Shown here: piece by piece, positions 44,266 to 56,830 of the stretch | Layout: every line of letters starts with the position of its first letter | Numbering within the stretch: the stretch's first letter is position 1 | Source: Montifringilla adamsi | Lineage: Eukaryota; Chordata; Aves; Passeriformes; Passeridae | Direction of reading: 5' to 3' | Assembly: GCA_017590115.1 (NCBI GenBank) | Contig: JAGGNK010007060.1 | Location: 101,025 to 165,024 of the forward strand | DNA: 64,000 nt | The notes under the pieces: model-generated | Told to the model about the DNA's origin: nothing | Database searches by the model: none | Seen by the model: the letters and a program-made list of their open reading frames with translations, nothing else | Position numbers and translations under genes: made by a program

Positions 44266-44639
44266 GTGAGTCCATGATCCCCTGGTTCTCTTGACCTTGC
44301 AGGATAATTAGAATCTCATCCTGCTGCACCATTCCCCGCTGGGAAATGCCTGGATTTGTCATTTCTGTCACCCATGGGATGTCATTACTTCCTGTCAAAC
44401 CGTGTTGCCTCAGAAACTCCGTCTCCAGGTTTGTGTCTCATTGTGGTGGGAACAGCAAAAAACTCAGCTCTGCTCCAGAGATTTTATGGACAGTGACAGG
44501 AGACAATAAATGGATGCAGAGCAGGGATGGCAGGATTTCAGGATTTCAGGAGAAAATCCTGCAGAGCAGAGCTGGCAGCAGGCAGAGCTCACGGCTGCTG
44601 TGGGAAAAAACAAGGAAAAGGGAGTCTGAAAACAAATAA

Positions 44640-44885
44640 TTCCAGACTGGTTTGGGTTGGGATGGACCTTAAAGCCCCCCCAGTCCCACCCTATCCCCTC
44701 TCCCACTGTCCCAGGCTGCTCCAGCCCCAGTGTCCAACCTGGCTTGGGCACTGCCAGGGATCCAGGGGCAGAATTCCATCCCAGCCCCTGCCCACCCTGT
44801 CAGGGAACAATCCCTCATTCCCAAGATCCCATCCAGCCCTGCCCTCTGGCACTGGGAGCCATTCCCTGTTCCCTGTCTCTCCATA
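44640..44885 (-). mobile_element. CR1 LINE, medium copy
   Basis: Reversed tail CTGGTTTGGGTTGGGATGGA through CTGCCCTCTGGCACTGGGAG, lacking the CAGCTGCTCTGG block (small internal deletion). Confidence 0.9.
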
Positions 44886-44889
44886 CTAA

Positions 44890-45795
44890 AATCATCCTCT
44901 AGATACAAATCCATGAGAAAGGAGGATCCATAATCTCAGTTATGCATGGAACAGCAATGTCTCTGTGTTAAAGGTGACTTTGTTCCCATGTTCTCAGATT
45001 TTCTGGAGCCCAACCTCTTCTTCTGCCGCTAAATTCTGCTGGGGTTTAGGATATTTTTGGGATATTTAGGATATTTTCAGGACTTGCTGTGTTTGTTTGG
45101 ATTTCTGGGATTGTGGTACATACAGGGAGTCCTGGCCATGCTTTTGTCCATCCCAGATGTTCCCACTGTATCAAAACTTCCATAAAACTGTGCCTGACTG
45201 GAATTTTGCATTGTCTAGGACCTCTCCTGGCAGAGGAGCCTCAGAGTTCTGGGTCAGAGCAGAGATGCCTCAACAAATCCTTCATTCCTGCTCTTCCCAC
45301 ATAATAAAAGTGTTTGGGGAATGTTGGCTCTGCAGAATGTCCTGTGTCTCCTGTGCTGCCATGTTCTCATTCCAAATGTCCAAATGTTTCTCTGCCCAGA
45401 AAGCTGGAGAATACATGGAAGAGTTTTCTGAGGCTAACAAGGAAGATTTTTCCATAATCCAGATGTGGAAAGTGATAAATGAGACTTAAGGAACAGAAAA
45501 AGAGAGGCAAAAAGTGATGGGGGCAGGGATGAGGGAACAGGAATTGTGAGGAGGATGTGAAGAGTCGAGGTCCAGTGGAAGAGCCATGGGCAAGATGGGT
45601 GGGAATTGGTTTGGGCAGAAGGATTTGGGCTCCTCTGGGATCTCAGTTTCCACCAGGGAATGTGTTTTATGTAGAGGAATAAGGGAAAACCAAAGGAGGG
45701 GTCTCAGCCAAGCAACATTAGAAAGCCTTTATTCCAAGGGGGTTGGATCTGCTGGAATTTCCCCCTGGCAGCAGCAGGAGCAGGGCAGGGATTGT
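44890..45795. other. Non-genic stretch
   Basis: Unique sequence with no recognised exon or repeat. Confidence 0.5.
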
Positions 45796-45799
45796 CCTT

Positions 45800-46320
45800 C
45801 TGTGCTGGGATCCCTCGAGGGCTGTGTCCAGTTCTGGTCCTGCAGGAGAGACCTGGAGGGGCTGGAGCGTGTCCAGGGCAGGGAACGGAGCTGGGAAGGG
45901 GCTGAAGAGTTGCTGAGGGAGCTGGGAAGGGGTTGGAGAATTGCTGAGGGAGCTGGGAAGGGGCTGAGCCTGGAGCAAAGGAGGCTCAGGGGGCCCTTGT
46001 GGCTCTGCACAAGTCCCTGCCAGGAGGGGACAGCCGGGGGGGTCGGGCTCTGCTCCAGGGAACAGGGACAGGAGCAGAGGGAACGGCCTCAGGCTGGGCC
46101 AGGGCAGGCTCAGCTGGGCCAGCAGCAGGAATTTGCCCATGGCAAGGGTGCTCAGGCCTTGGCAGGGGCTGCCCAGGGAGCTTTGCAGTGCCCATCCCTG
46201 CAGGTGTCCCCTGCAGGTGGCACTGAGTGCTCTGGGCTGGGGACAAGGTGGCCACGGGGCACAGCTGGCACTGCCTGGGCTGGGAGGGCTGTGCCAGCCC
46301 CAGGGATTTGGGGTTTTGGA
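45800..46320 (+). mobile_element. CR1 LINE, VNTR-bearing group, plus orientation
   Basis: GAGGGCTGTGTCCAGTTCTG, GGGGCTGGAGCGTGTCCAGG, about two and a half VNTR units (45890-45970), conserved block, 3' end GCCCCAGGGATTTGGGGTTT. The 317-codon plus frame across it is a CR1 remnant frame, not a functional ORF2. Confidence 0.92.
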
Positions 46321-46324
46321 ATTC

Positions 46325-47210
46325 CCCATCACCAGCAGCCAGGCAAACAAACAAGGCAGGAAGGATTTTTGTTTGCACTGCAGATGGACAGGAGGAAATC
46401 CAGCTGCTGTCCCTCCGCAGCTGTTGGATCCCGGCCTTTCCCAGCTCCCAGAGCTCCGAGGTTTGGCTGGAGCTGGATCCCAGCAAGGCAGGGGTTAACC
46501 CCACACCTGTGGGCAGCTCCTGAGGTGTTTTTTCCCTGAACCCATAATTAGGCCGTGAGCTCATTTACAGCTCGTAATGAGGTCATTATGATGCCACCAG
46601 TCGATTTTTGCCAGAGCTGGCAATCCCTAATCTGCTTCCTCTGCAGCAGCTCCCAAAGGAAGGGAGAAACCCAAACACCCATCCCAGCTAACAATGCTTT
46701 TATTTGCACTGCTGGGGCCCCAAATTCCTTTGTTTATTCCCCCTCTTTCTGATGGGTTTTCCATAACAAGCAGCACGAAGGAGATCCCTGCAGCACAAAT
46801 CCACTCTGCCTGTCCCATGCCTTTTATTTTCTCTCCATCCTTTCTTGTTGGCTCCTTCAGGTCCTGGAAGGCCTCATTTGGGTTAGTGACAGGCTTTTTG
46901 TGGCTGCTGAAGTGGGAGCTAAAGGAAAATTCCAGCTCATGGAAGGGAGGGCAAAGAGGACCCTGTGGGCAAGTGCAGACTGAAGGAGGAAGAGGGCAAC
47001 AAGTCCATCCTGGGCTGCTTTTAAAGCAAATTCTTTCTGTTCTCTGGGTTTATCTGTGGCACATCCTGCCCAGCAAGAGGGAGGAGGAATAACCTCAGAA
47101 TTCCAGCAGAACCAGCCCAGGTGACTCTTGGAATGGCTTTGACCACTTAACTCACTGGTGGGAACCCTCTGGAGACACAGCTTCCAAGAGAAATGGGCAC
47201 TGCAGGGTCA
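46325..47210. other. Non-genic stretch
   Basis: Unique sequence. Nothing recognised. Confidence 0.5.
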
Positions 47211-47214
47211 GGGA

Positions 47215-47650
47215 AAGGGGGAAACCAAAATGGGGAAATGTTCCTGCTCCATCCCTGGGAATTGTGGGGAAATGGGAAGCTAAAATGGGGAAATGTCCCT
47301 GCTCCGTCCCTGGGGATTGTGGGGAAAGGAGAACCCAAAATGGGGAAATGTCCCTGCTCCATCCCTGGGAATTGTGGGGAAATGGGAAGCTAAAATGGGG
47401 AAATGTCCCTGCTCCGTCCCTGGGGATTGTGGGGAAAGGAGAACCCAAAATGGGGAAATGTCCCTGCTCCATCCCTGGGGATTGTGGGGAAATGGAGAAT
47501 CCAAAAATGGGGAAATGTTCCTGTTCCATCCCTGGGAATTGTGGGGAAATGGAGAATCCAAAAATGGGAAATGTGTCTGCTCCAAACCTGGGGATTGTGG
47601 GGAAAGGAGAATCCAAAATGGGAAATGTCCCAGCTCCATCCCTGGGGATT
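47215..47650 (+). repeat. 55-bp minisatellite, about 8 units
   Basis: Units of AAAATGGGGAAATGTCCCTG + CTCCATCCCTGGGGATTGTGG + linker, with TGGGGAAATG at 47231, 47286, 47341 and 47396. Early units alternate two linkers (GGGAAGCT and GGAGAACCC), giving a 110-bp higher-order pattern. Long frames on both strands are artefacts. Confidence 0.95.
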
Positions 47651-47654
47651 GTGT

Positions 47655-48685
47655 GGCTCACATGCCAAGAGTCACATCCAGCCCAGAGTGGCCCTGGCAG
47701 TTTTAGGGTCCCTCCTGCTGGGACCCCCTCCCCTGCAGAGGGACACTGGGGATGCCTCAGGTTTGAGCTTTTCTGTTTTTCAGATTCTGTGCTGCTTTAG
47801 TGTGTGGGTCTGGGTTCATATTATAGGATGGTGAGCTCTGTGCACAGAGCAGGGACACAAAACAATTCCTGCTCCAGCTGGGCACCAAGGACAAATGATC
47901 CAAATCTCAGCCCAGGAGCACAAACCCCGTGGGCTGCAGAGAGAAAAACAAGCAGGATGGGAGTGCAGGGGCTGAGCTGGAATTGGACACTGAACTGCAA
48001 TGTGCACATGGAGCAGAGCTGATCCCAGGGAGAGACCCCGGGAGCGCTCGTGCATTTTGGGGCCATTTGGGTTCATCTTGGGGGCAGCCCTGGCTGGGCT
48101 CTTGTGCTGCCCAAGGTGCATCCATGCAGGAGATCCTTTGAATAAATCCCTGCTTTGTTCTGGAACTTTATTCTAGACTCTGCTCTGGGGCAGCCTTCCC
48201 AAGGCATCATTGGGATCTTTGGGATTTGTCCCTGGAAACAACAGCACTGGGGCTCAGGAGCCCAGCAGGACGTGAAGGATGTGCTCCCACCTGGGATGTT
48301 TGTCCTCCTTTGGGCTTGGAACTGTTCCCAGAGCCCCTGACCAGCACTGGGACTCCCAAAATAAGGAGATGCTTCCTTATCCTTCCTGAGAGCTGGGAAT
48401 GCTGAATTTAGCACTAAATCCATCCTTTGCACCCAGGCACGAGGGAGATCCACAGCACAGCTTCCATGGAAAACCAAACACCTCCAGGACCTCAACAAAG
48501 CCCTTTTGTGCTGCTCTGCTCCCTGACCAAAACAAAGCAGCACCTTCTGGCTGTCCAGGCTGACATCCAGGCAGCTGGAAGCTCTCAGGAAAACCTGGAA
48601 GCTGCCAAGTCACCACTTCCAGGTGGGAGAGGGGCCATTCCCAGGGGGAGAAGGAGTGACAGATAAATAACCTGAATAACAGATG
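47655..48685. other. Non-genic stretch
   Basis: Unique sequence; nothing recognised. Confidence 0.5.
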
Positions 48686-48689
48686 TGTG

Positions 48690-48898
48690 GCAGCCCTTCA
48701 GAGCAGGGAAACTCCTGGGGAGGAACTTCAGCTGCAGCAGAGCTGCTCCAGGGGCTCCAGGAGAGCTGGAGAGGGATTTGGACAAGGCCTGGAGGGACAG
48801 GACACAGGGAATGGCTGCCAGTGCCAGAGGGCAGGGCTGGATGGGATCTTGGCAATGAGGAATTGTTCTCTGGGAGGAACCCACGGTGCCCAGAGCAG
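48690..48898 (+). mobile_element. CR1 LINE, interior fragment
   Basis: GGGGCTCCAGGAGAGCTGGA, GAATGGCTGCCAGTGCCAGA and GGCAATGAGGAATTGTTCTC; stops before the 3' tail. Confidence 0.85.
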
Positions 48899-48904
48899 TA
48901 CATT

Positions 48905-50470
48905 ATTACTAAAAACTTAAAATACAATTTTAAAAAATCTCCTATGGATTTATCCTATTATTTGTAAATATCCAATAGGCAAAATATGCTGTATTTTAAA
49001 ATATATTTAAATCCTGTTTATTCAGCATGACCTGAGTCCACGAAACAACCAAATTATTTTGTTACTGCATCATCTGCAACATTGCTGCTGCTGCTGCATC
49101 TGCAGGCTTGGAGCCAGCTGGGTTTATGTGACACTGGTGGCAGCACAACCTGGCCCTTGGAAAGATGGAACTTCCCTCATTATCCTGCAAATTTGGTCAT
49201 GAAAACTTCACATTTAAAAGGAGCCAAAGCTGCTGCTTCAGGAATGACTGGATGTCCCTCCCTCCATGCCCCTAATTCCTTTCACATCCCTCAAAGTTAT
49301 GATTTTTAAAATTATAATTTAAAAAAAGGCTCATCTTGAGAGTATCACTGAAATGCCAGCTGTGAATTGTGAATCCTGCCTGGATTCCCATTTTCTGGAT
49401 GGGTTTTAAGTCATGGGATGGGGAGCTTTGTTTGGGAAGTTCACCTACACCAGGACCTGGCTGTGGTCCCCTGGCAGCCACCCTTGGCTTGGTGGCTGCT
49501 CAGGAGAGGAAGGAGCTTCCAGGCCTGCTGGGCATCCCTTGGTCTCCTCCTGCTGCTGAATCCCTCTGGAGAAGAACCCTCACCCTCCAGCAGCTGATCC
49601 TCCAGAAAATTCCCTGGGACCGGCGACCATGGAAGTGCCAGTTGGGGTTTTGTTATAGAAGGAAAACAAAATTATTTTCCCTCCCCCCCTCAAAGAGCAC
49701 CATGAATGTTGTCTCCTCCTTGTCCACAGGACATGGAACAGCTGGGATTGTTTGGATCACAAAGCCCAATTAAAGCAGGCAGAGATGTTGGTCTGAGGGC
49801 TGCTGCTCCCATTCCTGCCAGCACCACCCACCTCCCTTTCCTGGAAAAGCCAAATCCCATTTCCCCAGGTGGGAGCAGCTCTCTGGAGCTCTCTGGTCCC
49901 AGCAGCTCCTCCCTGTCTGGAGCAGCCAACCCTGGAGGGTGGAGAATTCCTGCAGAACCATTCCAGCATCTCCCTGTTCCACATCCCACACTCCCTGAGA
50001 GCTGGAGCTGCCTGGGCTTCCTGCTTGGAATTGGAAGCAAATATTGCCCTTGGTGTGCTCCCAGCACAGCCACCAGCAGCTCCAGGAGTGCTGGGCAGCT
50101 TCTGCTGGGTGTTCTTCCAAACATGATCCCCGGGCACAGCCAGATCCTGCAGAAGAGGAGGAACAACCGCTGGAATTGCAGCTCCATGGATACTGGAAAT
50201 CCTGGCTGGAATTTCACTGGAAAGCTCTGGATTTGAGCGCCTCCACAGCAGCCTCTTCCCACCTGGGGAGACCCCAGCAGCTGGAGGAGCCTCTGGCAGC
50301 ACACTGGAATTCCAGCAGGTCTGTGGCCTGGCTGTGTGAAGCTCCATGAGGTGTTTCCCAGCACTCTGAGCCCCTTTTTAACCCTGGAAGAATTTTGGGA
50401 TGGGGTTGTCCTGCCCCAGCTGTGGGAAAAGGGAAAGGGGGGAGAGTAACAGAGAAGAGCAGGGCAGAGA
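48905..50470. other. Non-genic stretch
   Basis: AT-rich at 48.9-49.05 kb, then GC-moderate unique sequence. A 224-codon minus frame (49690-50364) has overlapping alternatives in every frame and no family resemblance. Confidence 0.5.
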
Positions 50471-50477
50471 GAACCTG

Positions 50478-51005
50478 GGATGGGATGGGATGGAAAGGAT
50501 CATAATGATCACCCAGTGCCACCCCTGCCATGGCAGGGACACCTTCCCCTGTGCCAGGCTGCTTCAGCCCCAGTGTCCAGCCTGGCCTTGGGCACTGCCA
50601 GGGATCCAGGGGCAGCCCCAGCTGCTCTGGGAATTCCATCCCAGCCCCTCATTTCCATCACAAGGAACAATTCCTTCCTAATATCCAATATAGGCCTTCC
50701 TTCTATCAGTTTGAGGCCATTCCCTGTGTGCTGTCCCTGCATCCCCTGGAAATTGTCTCTCTCCAGGTTTCCTGGGGCTCCTTCAGGCCCTGCAAGGCCA
50801 CCCTGAGCTCAGCCCAAAGCTTCTCCTGTGCAGCTGAACAATCCCAGCTGTGCCAGCCTTTCCTGCCAGCAGAGCTGCTCCATCCCTCTGCTCACCCTGG
50901 AGCCTCCTCTGGGCTCTCTGCAGCAGCTCCAGCTCCTCCTGTGCTGGGACAGGGCTGGGGCAGCTCTCACTTGGGCTCTCACTTGGGCTCTCACCTGGGC
51001 ACAGG
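50478..51005 (-). mobile_element. CR1 LINE, longest common-form copy
   Basis: Reversed tail ATGGAAAGGATCATAATGAT through GAACAATTCC, the GAAATTGTCTCTCTCCAGGT block, to GAGCCTCCTCTGGGCTCTCT and beyond. Near its 5' end a 15-base unit (TTGGGCTCTCAC) is tandemly repeated three times. Confidence 0.92.
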
Positions 51006-51009
51006 GGCA

Positions 51010-51770
51010 GGGTTCCCTCGCTGGCCCTGCTGCAGCCCAGGGTTGGTTTCTGGGCTATTTCTCCTCAAGACCTGTAGTTTATTTCCCCTTTTATTTGATT
51101 TTACTGCCTGGCAGCAGCTGCAGTTCCCTTTTTCCCTAAATGCACCTGGGTTTGGACTCCTGATGAACAGGATTTTTGTTGCTCTTGGCCCTGGAGTGTG
51201 AGCAGCTTGCTCCAATATTTCTCTTTTTTATGGATGTCCATGTGAGTTTAATAAAGTTTTTTGTCTGCTCAAGCTCTGCTGATGTCTCCTCAGTTGTAGG
51301 GAAGTGGGAAGCTGTGCCAGGAGTTTTCCTATTGAGGTCCAACAAAACACTGACCCGTGGAGCCAAAGGAATAAGGGGGCCCCTGTGGCCCTAAAGCAGC
51401 ACTGGGAGCTTCATTTAAATTGATCTGGAATTCAGCAATTAATCAACACTCACCCAAGACAATACAGTCAATTAATCAGGCAGAAAATGCCCCATCCAGA
51501 TCACAGGCCCAAGGTCTGGATAAAAACCAAGCCCAAGAGAAACTCCCAGTTCTTGGTCGATAGGGAAGGACCAGGATGTTTCAGCACATGCAATTAGCAA
51601 TCAATTACTCAATAGAATTGCCCCACCAAGCAAATGGGGAGCACATCCAAAGGCTCTGATTCCTTTTGCATCACTGGGCCCTTGTTTCATTTTAAAAGCC
51701 CTTTTGGGCTGTGCAAAAGGCAAAGAGCTCGTTCAGGCCCAGGGACTGTGGGGGTCAGTCCCAAATCAGT
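51010..51770. other. Non-genic stretch
   Basis: Unique, AT-moderate; nothing recognised. Confidence 0.5.
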
Positions 51771-51777
51771 GGGATAT

Positions 51778-52080
51778 CGTGGAATCATGGAATTCCTGAG
51801 CTGGAGGAACCCTCAGGATCATTGATCCAAACCTTGTCCCTGCCCAGACCCCCCAAAATCCCAGCCTGGGCATCCCTGGCAGTGCTGGCCAAAGGCTCCT
51901 GGAGCTCTGGCAACCTCGGGGCCGTGCCCATTCCCTGGGCAGCCTGGGCAGTGCCAGCAGCCTCTGGGGAAGAGCCTTTCCCTAAAATCCAACCTAAATC
52001 CCTCCTGGCCCAGCTCCAGCTGCTCCCTGGGTGCTGCCCCTGTGCCAGAGCAGAGATCAGAGCTGTCCCCAGGGAGCTGT
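51778..52080 (-). mobile_element. CR1 LINE, second major group
   Basis: Reversed tail GTGGAATCATGGAATTCCTG, CAGGATCATTGATCCAAACC, then CCAGCCTGGGCATCCCTGGC onwards. Confidence 0.9.
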
Positions 52081-52234
52081 GCCCTCAGGCTGCTCTGCTC
52101 CCACTGCCTGAGGATTTGCCCTTTCTCTTTTAGAAAAAACACCCTTGCTGCACAAATCCCAAACTGCTGGGTGCAGCTCCAGGTGCCACATCAGACAGAG
52201 GGAGGATGGCAACGTCCTCCATGGAGTGTCCCAA

Positions 52235-52480
52235 GCTCCCAGGGCAGGGCTGGATGGGATCTTGGCAACGAGGAATTGTCCCCTGGCAGGGTGGGCAGGG
52301 GCTGGGATGGAATTCCCAGAGCAGCTGGGGCTGCCCCTGGATCCCTGGCAGTGCCCAAGGCCAGGCTGGACACTGGGGCTGGAGCAGCCTGGCACAGGGG
52401 AAGGTGTCCCTGCCACGGCAGGGGTGGCACTGGGTGGGATTTGGGATCCACTGGTATGGATTCCATTCCATAATTCTGTT
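52235..52480 (+). mobile_element. CR1 LINE 3' fragment
   Basis: GGCAACGAGGAATTGTCCCC, common middle, ending TTCCATTCCATAATTCTG; the usual CCAACCCAAACC is altered. Confidence 0.9.
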
Positions 52481-52484
52481 TTTA

Positions 52485-54190
52485 TTTTCTTCCCTTTGAA
52501 AGCTGAATCCCCTGGCATTTTTTCCAGGTTTCCTCACTCCTGTCTGGGGGTCCAGGACCTGCCAAGGTCATCCTAGGACTGGATTTTCCAGCCCTGATGG
52601 AGTATCCGTAATTCCAATGCCACATTTCCAGGACAGCCACACATTCCATATCCCACTCCTGTTAATCCAGGATGCCTTTAGGTCTGGAGATGCCAGGCAA
52701 AGCTTCCCAGAATCCCTGCATGCAGGAATTAAACCTATGAGGGCTGTAAAATAGACACAGATCAAGTATCTAGTCCTTAAAATAGAAATTAATAATTGGA
52801 AAAAGAGGAAAAGAAAGGGACTTTGTTGGTACCCATGGAATGTGAACCACCATTCCCATATTCAGTGACAGGAATTCTGTGGGAACCTGTGATGAGTGCT
52901 GCCCAAAATCAGGGTTTTCCATGAAATCTCATTTCTGTTCAGAAATTTCCTTGTAAAATCCACATTGTCTTGGAGACTTCAACCAAGAGCACCCAGGAGA
53001 AGCTGCTCCAGGAAGGATGAGCTTGAACTCCAGGGGAACATCGGGATGGTTGGGTGGAATTCTTGGTGAAAAGGACTGTGGGATCCCATATCCAACAAAT
53101 TAAAGCAAACCAGTGCCATAACTGGGAGCTGGGACACTGGGAATCCTTCTGGGGAAAACCTGCTGTCCCAAGGAGTGGTGCTGCTCCTTAGGGGAATTCA
53201 CCAGCTGGGAAAGACTTTCCTGCTTCCAAAAGCTGAGCTTTGGATCTGGAATCCCCTTGGGCTGTCCCAGGGGTGGCACCACAGCCCAGCAATTTAGGGA
53301 AAACTGCAGGAAGGGAGCTCAGCCAGCCCCAGGTGAGCCCAAGGTGCCTGTTCAGCCCCAGGGGTGACACCACAGCCCAGCAATTTAGGGAAAACTGCAG
53401 GAAGGGAGCTCAGCCAGCTGGCTCAGGGGCTTTTTTTATGCCCCTGCCTTTCAGATGGACACCAAAAACAAAAGGCAAAAATAAAAACCTTGGCCCTTCC
53501 TTTGTGAGGAGAACAGCCTGGGAATATTTATTATTAAAAGGAGTGATGGAGCAGTTTCCATTCTTCTATTGTTCCTGCTTTTTTCTTCTTTTCTCCTTGT
53601 AAAAACACCCAAATAAAAGCAATTTATTAAGAACTGGCATCGCCTCAAAATAGTTCCCCTTAATGTGAATGCTCTTAGTGACACTGTAAAATTTATTTAC
53701 AGTTTCTCTTTTTGCTCATTGTTTGGATGGACCATAGGACACCAATAAAAAAAAAAATCAAGGAATTATTTATGCTAAGCAGATGGAGCAGATGGAGCAT
53801 TGGTGATAAGCAGCAGCTGGGCCTGATAAGCTGCCTTTAACTCGGGGTTTTCTTCATGCACACAGGTTTTTTTGGAGCATTTTTTTCTGTCATTCAGCTC
53901 CCTTGGTATTAAAGGGATGTTAAATGTGGAAATCGAGGTGCATGTTACTGAAAGAGGGAAGAATGAAGGAAGAGCATCACCCTCAAAGCACTCTGAGCAT
54001 CCTTGTGACTCCTGACGCCTTTCCAACTTGGGAAGAAAAGCAAAATAAAATCTGAAAAATAAAATCACTGAAAAGTAAAATCGCAAAACCCACATGAGTG
54101 AAAAGCACAGTGTGGAAAACCCCAACAGAGTGGGCAGAGAATGGAAATCCTGCCTGGATTCCCCTCCAGAGATGTCCTTCCAGGGCTGCC
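52485..54190. other. Mostly unique stretch
   Basis: About 1.7 kb, AT-richer at 53.5-54.1 kb. Holds one local duplication (separate entry). No exon recognised. Confidence 0.5.
53266..53418 (+). repeat. 62-bp duplication at 91-bp spacing
   Basis: CCCAGGGGTGGCACCACAGC to GGAGCTCAGCCAGC recurs 91 bases later with one change (GGCACC to GACACC). Confidence 0.93.
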
Positions 54191-54194
54191 AAAT

Positions 54195-54460
54195 AATGGA
54201 ATCTTGGAATGTCCTGAGTGCAAGGGACCCCCAGGATCATTGATCCAAACCTTGTCCCTGCCCAGATCCCCCAAAATCCCAGCCTGGGCATCCCTGGCAG
54301 CGCTGGCCAAAGGCTCCTGGAGCTCTGGCAGCCTCGGGGCCGTGCCCATTCCCTGGGCAGCCTGGGCAGTGCCAGCAGCCTCTGGGCAAGAACCTTTCCC
54401 TAAAACCCACCCTAAATCCCTCCTGGCCCAGCTCCAGCCCCTCCCTGAGTGCTGTCCCTG
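54195..54460 (-). mobile_element. CR1 LINE, second major group
   Basis: Very close to the 51.8-kb copy from CAGGATCATTGATCCAAACC to CTCCTGGCCCAGCTCCAGCC. Confidence 0.9.
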
Positions 54461-55039
54461 TGCTGGCAGGGAAGGACACAGAATTCCCACTCCAGGTGTT
54501 CCATGCTGGGTTCATGATCCCTTCTCCCAGGAAGGAGCCAGGCTGGCCTGTGGGTGGTCTGAACCACGCGTCCACCTCCAGCCAAGGACATCAAAGCAGG
54601 AGAGCAGGACACAGCTGGATGCTCCCAACGCTCCTGCCAGGGCTCTCCTGCACAATCCCTTCCATTGATGTTGTTTGGGACGCATCCTAGAAAGGATCCA
54701 GTGAACTCCGAGGGGAAGGAGAGGTGAAGGGAAAGAGAGAAAAACAAAACTGCCACAATAAATTTGGTCACATATTGTCCCAAGGAGAAAGCTGGGCCAG
54801 GTGCAGGGCCATGATTAGGATCAAGGGTTGGGAATGGCTCCAGGGGCTTCAGCTGAGCTGACTGCAGAGGCTTTGGGGGCTGTGGACAACGAGGCAGCTC
54901 ATTAATCCTCAGACCTTCACCTTCCTGGCCGTGCATGAGTCATGGAATGGAGGAGGTCAGAGCTCTGGATTCTTGGAATGGAATAGAAGATTGGAATTAT
55001 TCCGGGCTGAGCCCCAGCTGGGATCAGGAGAGGGGTTGG

Positions 55040-55575
55040 GATTGTGTCCCTGTGCCCCACAGGTGAGAGCCCACCTGCAGAGCTGCCCAGCCCTGTCCCA
55101 GCACAGGAGGAGCTGGAGCTGCTGCAGAGAGCCCAGAGGAGGCTCCAGGATGAGCAGAGGGATGGAGCAGCTCTGCTGGCAGGAAAGGCTGGCACAGCTG
55201 GGATTGTTCAGCTGCACAGGAGAAGCTTTGGGCTGAGCTCAGGGTGGCCTTGCAGGGCCTGAAGGAGCCCCAGGAAACCTGGAGAGAGACAATTTCCAGG
55301 GGATGCAGGGACAGCACCCAGGGAATGGCTTCCAAACTAAAAAATTGCAGGTTTAGGTCAGATATTAGGAACAATTTCCTCCCTGGCAGGGTGGGCAGGG
55401 GCTGGGATGGAATTCCCAGAGCAGCTGGGGCTGCCCCTGGATCCCTGGCAGTGCCCAAGGCCAGGCTGGACACTGGGGCTGGAGCAGCCTGGCACAGGGG
55501 AAGGTGTCCCTGCCATGGCAGGGGTGGCACTGGGTGGGATTTAAGGTCCTTCCAACCCAAAGCTGTCTGGAATTC
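55040..55575 (+). mobile_element. CR1 LINE, longest common-form copy, plus orientation
   Basis: GTGAGAGCCCACCTGCAGAG, GGAAAGGCTGGCACAGCTGG, CAGGGGATGCAGGGACAGCA, common middle and tail TCCTTCCAACCCAAAGCTGT. A reverse-strand sister lies at 50.5 kb. Confidence 0.92.
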
Positions 55576-55579
55576 CCTG

Positions 55580-56550
55580 ACATTTTGAGTCCTGTTTCAA
55601 AGCCCTGGGAGCAATATTCCCAAGAGAACCATCAGGGGCAAAGCTGGGCTTTTTGGAGAGCTTCAGCCATGTCAGGTGAGGAAACCATGGGTTGGTACCA
55701 GGCTTTTGAGGAAGAAACTGGTGAGAGCAAGAATCCAGGTGTGTGCTGATATCCCTGACATATGAGATGCACAAGCAGGTTTTGATGGGGTGGAAAATAA
55801 TCCCAACACATTTTTGTGTCCCACCTGCTGTCAATTCCCAGCTTGTCCTCTCAACAGAACGGGCTGGGAATAGGTGTCAGGACAATTCTTGGACAGAAAG
55901 GGCTGATCAATCTTATTAAAGACAATCAAAGGGAAAAAAAAAGATTATTCTAGGTCATTCCTCCCTTAGGAAAGCAAGGAGCATCCAGAAGAGCTGGAAT
56001 TTTCACCCGCCTCCTCCACCCCTTTGGTGTGGGGGCACTGGAAGGGTTTCACTGGGTTTTGTTATTTCAGTTGCAAGAAAATTCCCTGTGAAGGGAAAAA
56101 TCATCCAGGTGAAAGCATTCCAGATATTCCCAGGTTCCTATCTCCTTGGAAAAACTTGGGAGAGGGAAAATGGACACCTGGCTCCTGAGCTGGATCGTTC
56201 CTGAGGTACCCCCTGGTTCTTTTACTCAATCCTTTGTTTGGGAGGCATCTCCACCCCCTTGGGTGAGGAATTCAAACCAGAGGCTTTCCCAGAATATCCA
56301 CGTTTATGGAAGCTTCCCTTCCCTGGAGGAGAAGGAGTCACAACATCAGGGAATGATTTAAAGCTTTATGGAGCTGAGCCAGAAATTAAAATAAAAAAAA
56401 AAAAAAAGGGTTTGCATGGCCATAAATCAGCTGAGCTGGTGGATGTGAAGAGACAAGTGACCAAAGGGCTGGATGAGTGGGATTTCTGGGAAGGCCATGG
56501 AAAAAAAGTTTGGTTTTTAAGAGCTGTCTCCTGATCACTTGGAGGCCTGG
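55580..56550. other. Non-genic stretch
   Basis: Unique sequence with an A-run at about 56391-56407. Nothing recognised. Confidence 0.5.
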
Positions 56551-56554
56551 GTCA

Positions 56555-56830
56555 CTGTGGTGGTTTTGTTTCTTTACACTGTCAGTGGGAAAGAGAAGGT
56601 TGTGGGGGGAGGAGAAGTGTTCTGAAAATTTTGTTCTGATTTTTATTACTCTTTTATTACTCTTTCTTTTAGTTAATAAATTTTGTCTTTATACCCTTTT
56701 AAGGTTTTAAACCTGCTTTACCTTTCTCCTAATCCAACCTCACAACAAGAAGTAAATACATTAGTCATTAACCAACACTAAACACGCCACTCTCATTTAG
56801 TGCATTAGCCAAGAAATCTCAAAATTGAAA
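56555..56830 (+). mobile_element. Candidate LTR fragment (ERV)
   Basis: Contains a T-rich block, AATAAA at 56675-56680 followed by TTTTGTCTTTATACCC, and CCAACACTAAACACGCCACT. The layout (AT-rich R, pyrimidine-rich U5) resembles songbird ERV LTRs from memory. Ends not defined; no retroviral coding sequence seen. Confidence 0.4.

Noticed and set aside
45586..46539. 317-codon plus frame
   Set aside because: Spans a CR1 3' region that is non-coding in the element, plus flanks; identical peptides recur wherever this CR1 group occurs.
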